Assembly: GCA_016784705.1 (NCBI GenBank)
Contig: JADHUD010000169.1
Span: 1-5,670, forward strand
Length of the DNA: 5,670 nucleotides
Origin: Spirochaetia bacterium
GTDB lineage: Bacteria > Spirochaetota > Spirochaetia > JABMQR01
Direction of reading: 5' to 3'
In this document: positions 5,088-5,670 of the stretch, piece by piece
How positions within the stretch are numbered: position 1 is the stretch's first letter
Layout: every line of letters begins with the position of its first letter
Notes under the pieces: generated by a model
What the model was told of the DNA's origin: nothing
What the model saw: the letters and a program-made list of their open reading frames with translations, nothing else
Databases searched by the model: none
Translations under genes and position numbers: made by a program

Positions 5088-5670
5088 TTAAGCGAAAAGT
5101 TCCTTAATCTCTTTTTTATACAGATCCTGAATGGTATGTCTCTTTATTTCCTGTTTTGCAGAGAGTTCTTTACCTGCCTCAAAACTTGTACCAAGAATTT
5201 TAAATCTGAAGATATGTTCAAAACTCTTAAAGCCGTTCTTTGTACTTATCAAGTCGTTTATTTCTGAATTAAAAAGTTCTTTTACCTCAACAATTTCGAG
5301 CAGGTCTTCGCGTGTGTTGTAAGGGAAGTTATTCTCTTTACAGAAAAGTTCAATCTGATCCATATCCGGAGATATAAGTGCAGCAAGGTATTTCTGATCC
5401 TGTCCAAGAACGACAGCCTGATCAATATACACAGATTCCCGCAGGCGCGCTTCAATCGGAATAGGTTCTACATTTTCACCGCCCGACAGGACTATAGTAT
5501 CTTTTGCTCGGCCGCGTATTGCATACTCACCTTTATGGGTCCACATGCCCAGGTCACCGGTATTTAACCAGCCATCTTTATCAATAATCTCTTTTGTCAA
5601 ATCATCCCTTTTATAGTATCCCATCATAACCTGTTTACCGCGTGCAAAAATCACACCCTTCTGTCCAGGT
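5088..5670 (-). CDS. Long-chain acyl-CoA synthetase (AMP-binding), C-terminal part (5' end outside window)
   Basis: The frame is open from the window edge to TAA (5090-5088), giving the last 193 residues of a protein usually about 600-650 long. Motifs, numbered within this fragment: PGQKGVIFARG (1-11), GYYKRDDLT (17-25), the adenylate-binding GWLNTGDLG (33-41), and the hinge and A8 motif GRAKDTIVLSGGENVEPIPIE (53-73). This variant (GGENVEPIPIE) is typical of long-chain fatty acyl-CoA synthetases, which activate fatty acids with ATP and CoA in the cytoplasm or at the membrane. At the usual A10 position, where most members have T-L-K before K-R, this protein reads ELSAKQEIKR (168-177), with E at the place of the catalytic lysine. 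Any start within the window is internal; the true start lies beyond 5670. It is convergent with ccdA. Family call firm, chain length preference unknown. Confidence 0.93.
   Translation of the reverse strand, partial: PGQKGVIFARGKQVMMGYYKRDDLTKEIIDKDGWLNTGDLGMWTHKGEYAIRGRAKDTIVLSGGENVEPIPIEARLRESVYIDQAVVLGQDQKYLAALISPDMDQIELFCKENNFPYNTREDLLEIVEVKELFNSEINDLISTKNGFKSFEHIFRFKILGTSFEAGKELSAKQEIKRHTIQDLYKKEIKELFA

Noticed and set aside
5085..5099. CTTTT-loop-AAAAG hairpin as a terminator at the end of the synthetase gene
   Set aside because: A five-bp A/T-only stem overlapping the stop codon is too weak to be called an intrinsic terminator.
5131..5322. Plus-strand open frame of 63 codons
   Set aside because: Antisense to the C-terminal domain of the acyl-CoA synthetase, with no independent support.

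Overview
The window is an ordinary-looking bacterial chromosomal segment, moderately AT-rich, with seven recognisable protein genes and no RNA gene, mobile element, CRISPR array or phage gene that I can see. The set of families (MoxR-type AAA+ ATPase, SixA-like phosphatase, TlpA/ResA thioredoxin, CcdA, and a long-chain acyl-CoA synthetase with a GGENVEPIPIE segment) fits a Gram-negative or diderm anaerobe or facultative anaerobe. A spirochaete is my best guess, but that rests on protein 'feel' and not on a marker gene. Both end genes run off the window.

Layout. (1) Positions 1-662, minus: 5' portion of a MoxR-family ATPase, preceded by a long (about 140 nt) leader with two adjacent inverted repeats and a strong extended -10 promoter. 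(2) Positions 861-2494, minus: a two-gene operon, an MFS transporter followed by a SixA/COG2062 histidine phosphatase. The two are joined by a CTGA overlap in which the phosphatase appears to start at CTG. The transporter has a TTGACA-N17-TAAAAC promoter placed so that transcription would begin at the ATG, suggesting a leaderless message. (3) Positions 2742-4959, plus: three redox genes, namely a small flavodoxin-fold protein (best start TTG), an exported TlpA/ResA-like thioredoxin and a CcdA-type membrane electron carrier with a 110-residue C-terminal extension. (4) Positions 5088-5670, minus: C-terminal part of a long-chain acyl-CoA synthetase, convergent with ccdA.

How the genes work together. 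CcdA and the TlpA-like protein form a recognisable pair: CcdA carries electrons from cytoplasmic thioredoxin across the membrane and the exported WCGPC protein is the natural recipient, for cytochrome c maturation or general disulfide reduction outside the cytoplasm. Each of these two genes has its own promoter, and each promoter region holds a short perfect tandem repeat (9 bp x2 and 12 bp x2) that duplicates a TATAAA -10 hexamer. The flavodoxin gene upstream may be functionally linked, but this is only positional.

I found no clear new multi-gene system. The most interesting points are in gene expression signals: three of the seven genes appear to use unusual starts (CTG, TTG, leaderless ATG), two promoters carry duplicated -10 elements, and the acyl-CoA synthetase lacks the usual catalytic lysine in its C-terminal motif.
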